63,717 nt of DNA, taken from Nostoc sp. TH1S01. Its GTDB lineage: Bacteria > Cyanobacteriota > Cyanobacteriia > Cyanobacteriales > Nostocaceae. The DNA lies in assembly GCA_018993265.1 (NCBI GenBank), contig JAGKSW010000057.1, forward strand, positions 1 to 63,717, written 5' to 3'. Both the position numbers and the translations under genes were made by a program. Of this stretch, positions 63,696-63,717 are shown piece after piece. Position 1 is the stretch's first letter, and every line of letters starts with the position of its first letter. Under the pieces are notes generated by a model, which was not told where the DNA came from, searched no databases, and was given only the letters and a program-made list of their open reading frames with translations.

Positions 63696-63717
63696 GGTTC
63701 TTGGCAAGTTTTGGTGA

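Noticed and set aside
1-63717. tRNA or rRNA genes
   Set aside because: No cloverleaf or rRNA-like conserved stretch was noticed on either strand; a dedicated search was not possible.

Overview
This window comes from a filamentous, probably heterocystous cyanobacterium (order Nostocales, Nostoc-like). The evidence is the many GCGATCGC (HIP1) octamers, the AT-rich intergenic DNA full of short tandem repeats and palindromic mini-elements, and a complete scytonemin (UV sunscreen) gene cluster. All calls come from reading the sequence and translations; no database search was run.

Layout. (1) 1-9.5 kb: on the minus strand, a phenylalanine/tyrosine ammonia-lyase family gene, a TPR lipoprotein, an RNase D-like exonuclease and a methyltransferase; cysH (APS/PAPS reductase) on plus; then a minus-strand response regulator (REC + AraC) and multi-PAS histidine kinase, divergent from scyA. 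(2) 10.4-35.6 kb: a plus-strand supercluster. It contains scyA-F, eboA-C, tyrA, eboD-F, trpE(G), trpC, trpA, trpB, trpD and aroG. AroG and the Trp/Tyr enzymes supply precursors, ScyB and ScyA deaminate and couple them, ScyC cyclises the product, Ebo proteins probably prepare or move the intermediate across the inner membrane, and ScyD/E/F carry signal peptides plus PEP-CTERM tails for work outside it. No tyrP, dsbA or glycosyltransferase gene is seen here. (3) 36.1-38.6 kb: two low-complexity repeat proteins (NPFAGG repeats; a 14-residue GNGNW repeat with a PEP-CTERM tail). (4) 38.9-51.0 kb: a complete type I CRISPR-Cas locus of the Myxan (I-B-like) kind, with a 5-repeat array, WYL regulator, small unknown gene, cas6-cas3-cas8-cas7-cas5, cas4/cas1 fusion, cas2 and a 14-repeat array. 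(5) 51-63.7 kb: mixed accessory and housekeeping genes (secreted adenosine deaminase-like protein, DUF6438/DUF6174 protein, two TspO-like proteins, D-Ala-D-Ala dipeptidase, metallophosphoesterase, LysR regulator, TrpD2-like protein, TerB-like protein), a decayed tnpB element and a lamin-tail gene broken by a 131-bp MITE.

Most notable observations: (a) two near-identical copies of the CRISPR-repeat hairpin lie outside the arrays, one ahead of the interference genes and one ahead of cas4/cas1-cas2, suggesting Cas6-based control of the cas transcripts; (b) the two arrays share a leader element at exactly the same distance (177 bp) from the first repeat; (c) the scytonemin and ebo modules are interleaved, and all three late Scy proteins carry PEP-CTERM tails; (d) mobile repeats have entered genes: a MITE whose clean removal with one TA restores the lamin-tail frame, and a palindromic repeat translated in frame inside TrpD.
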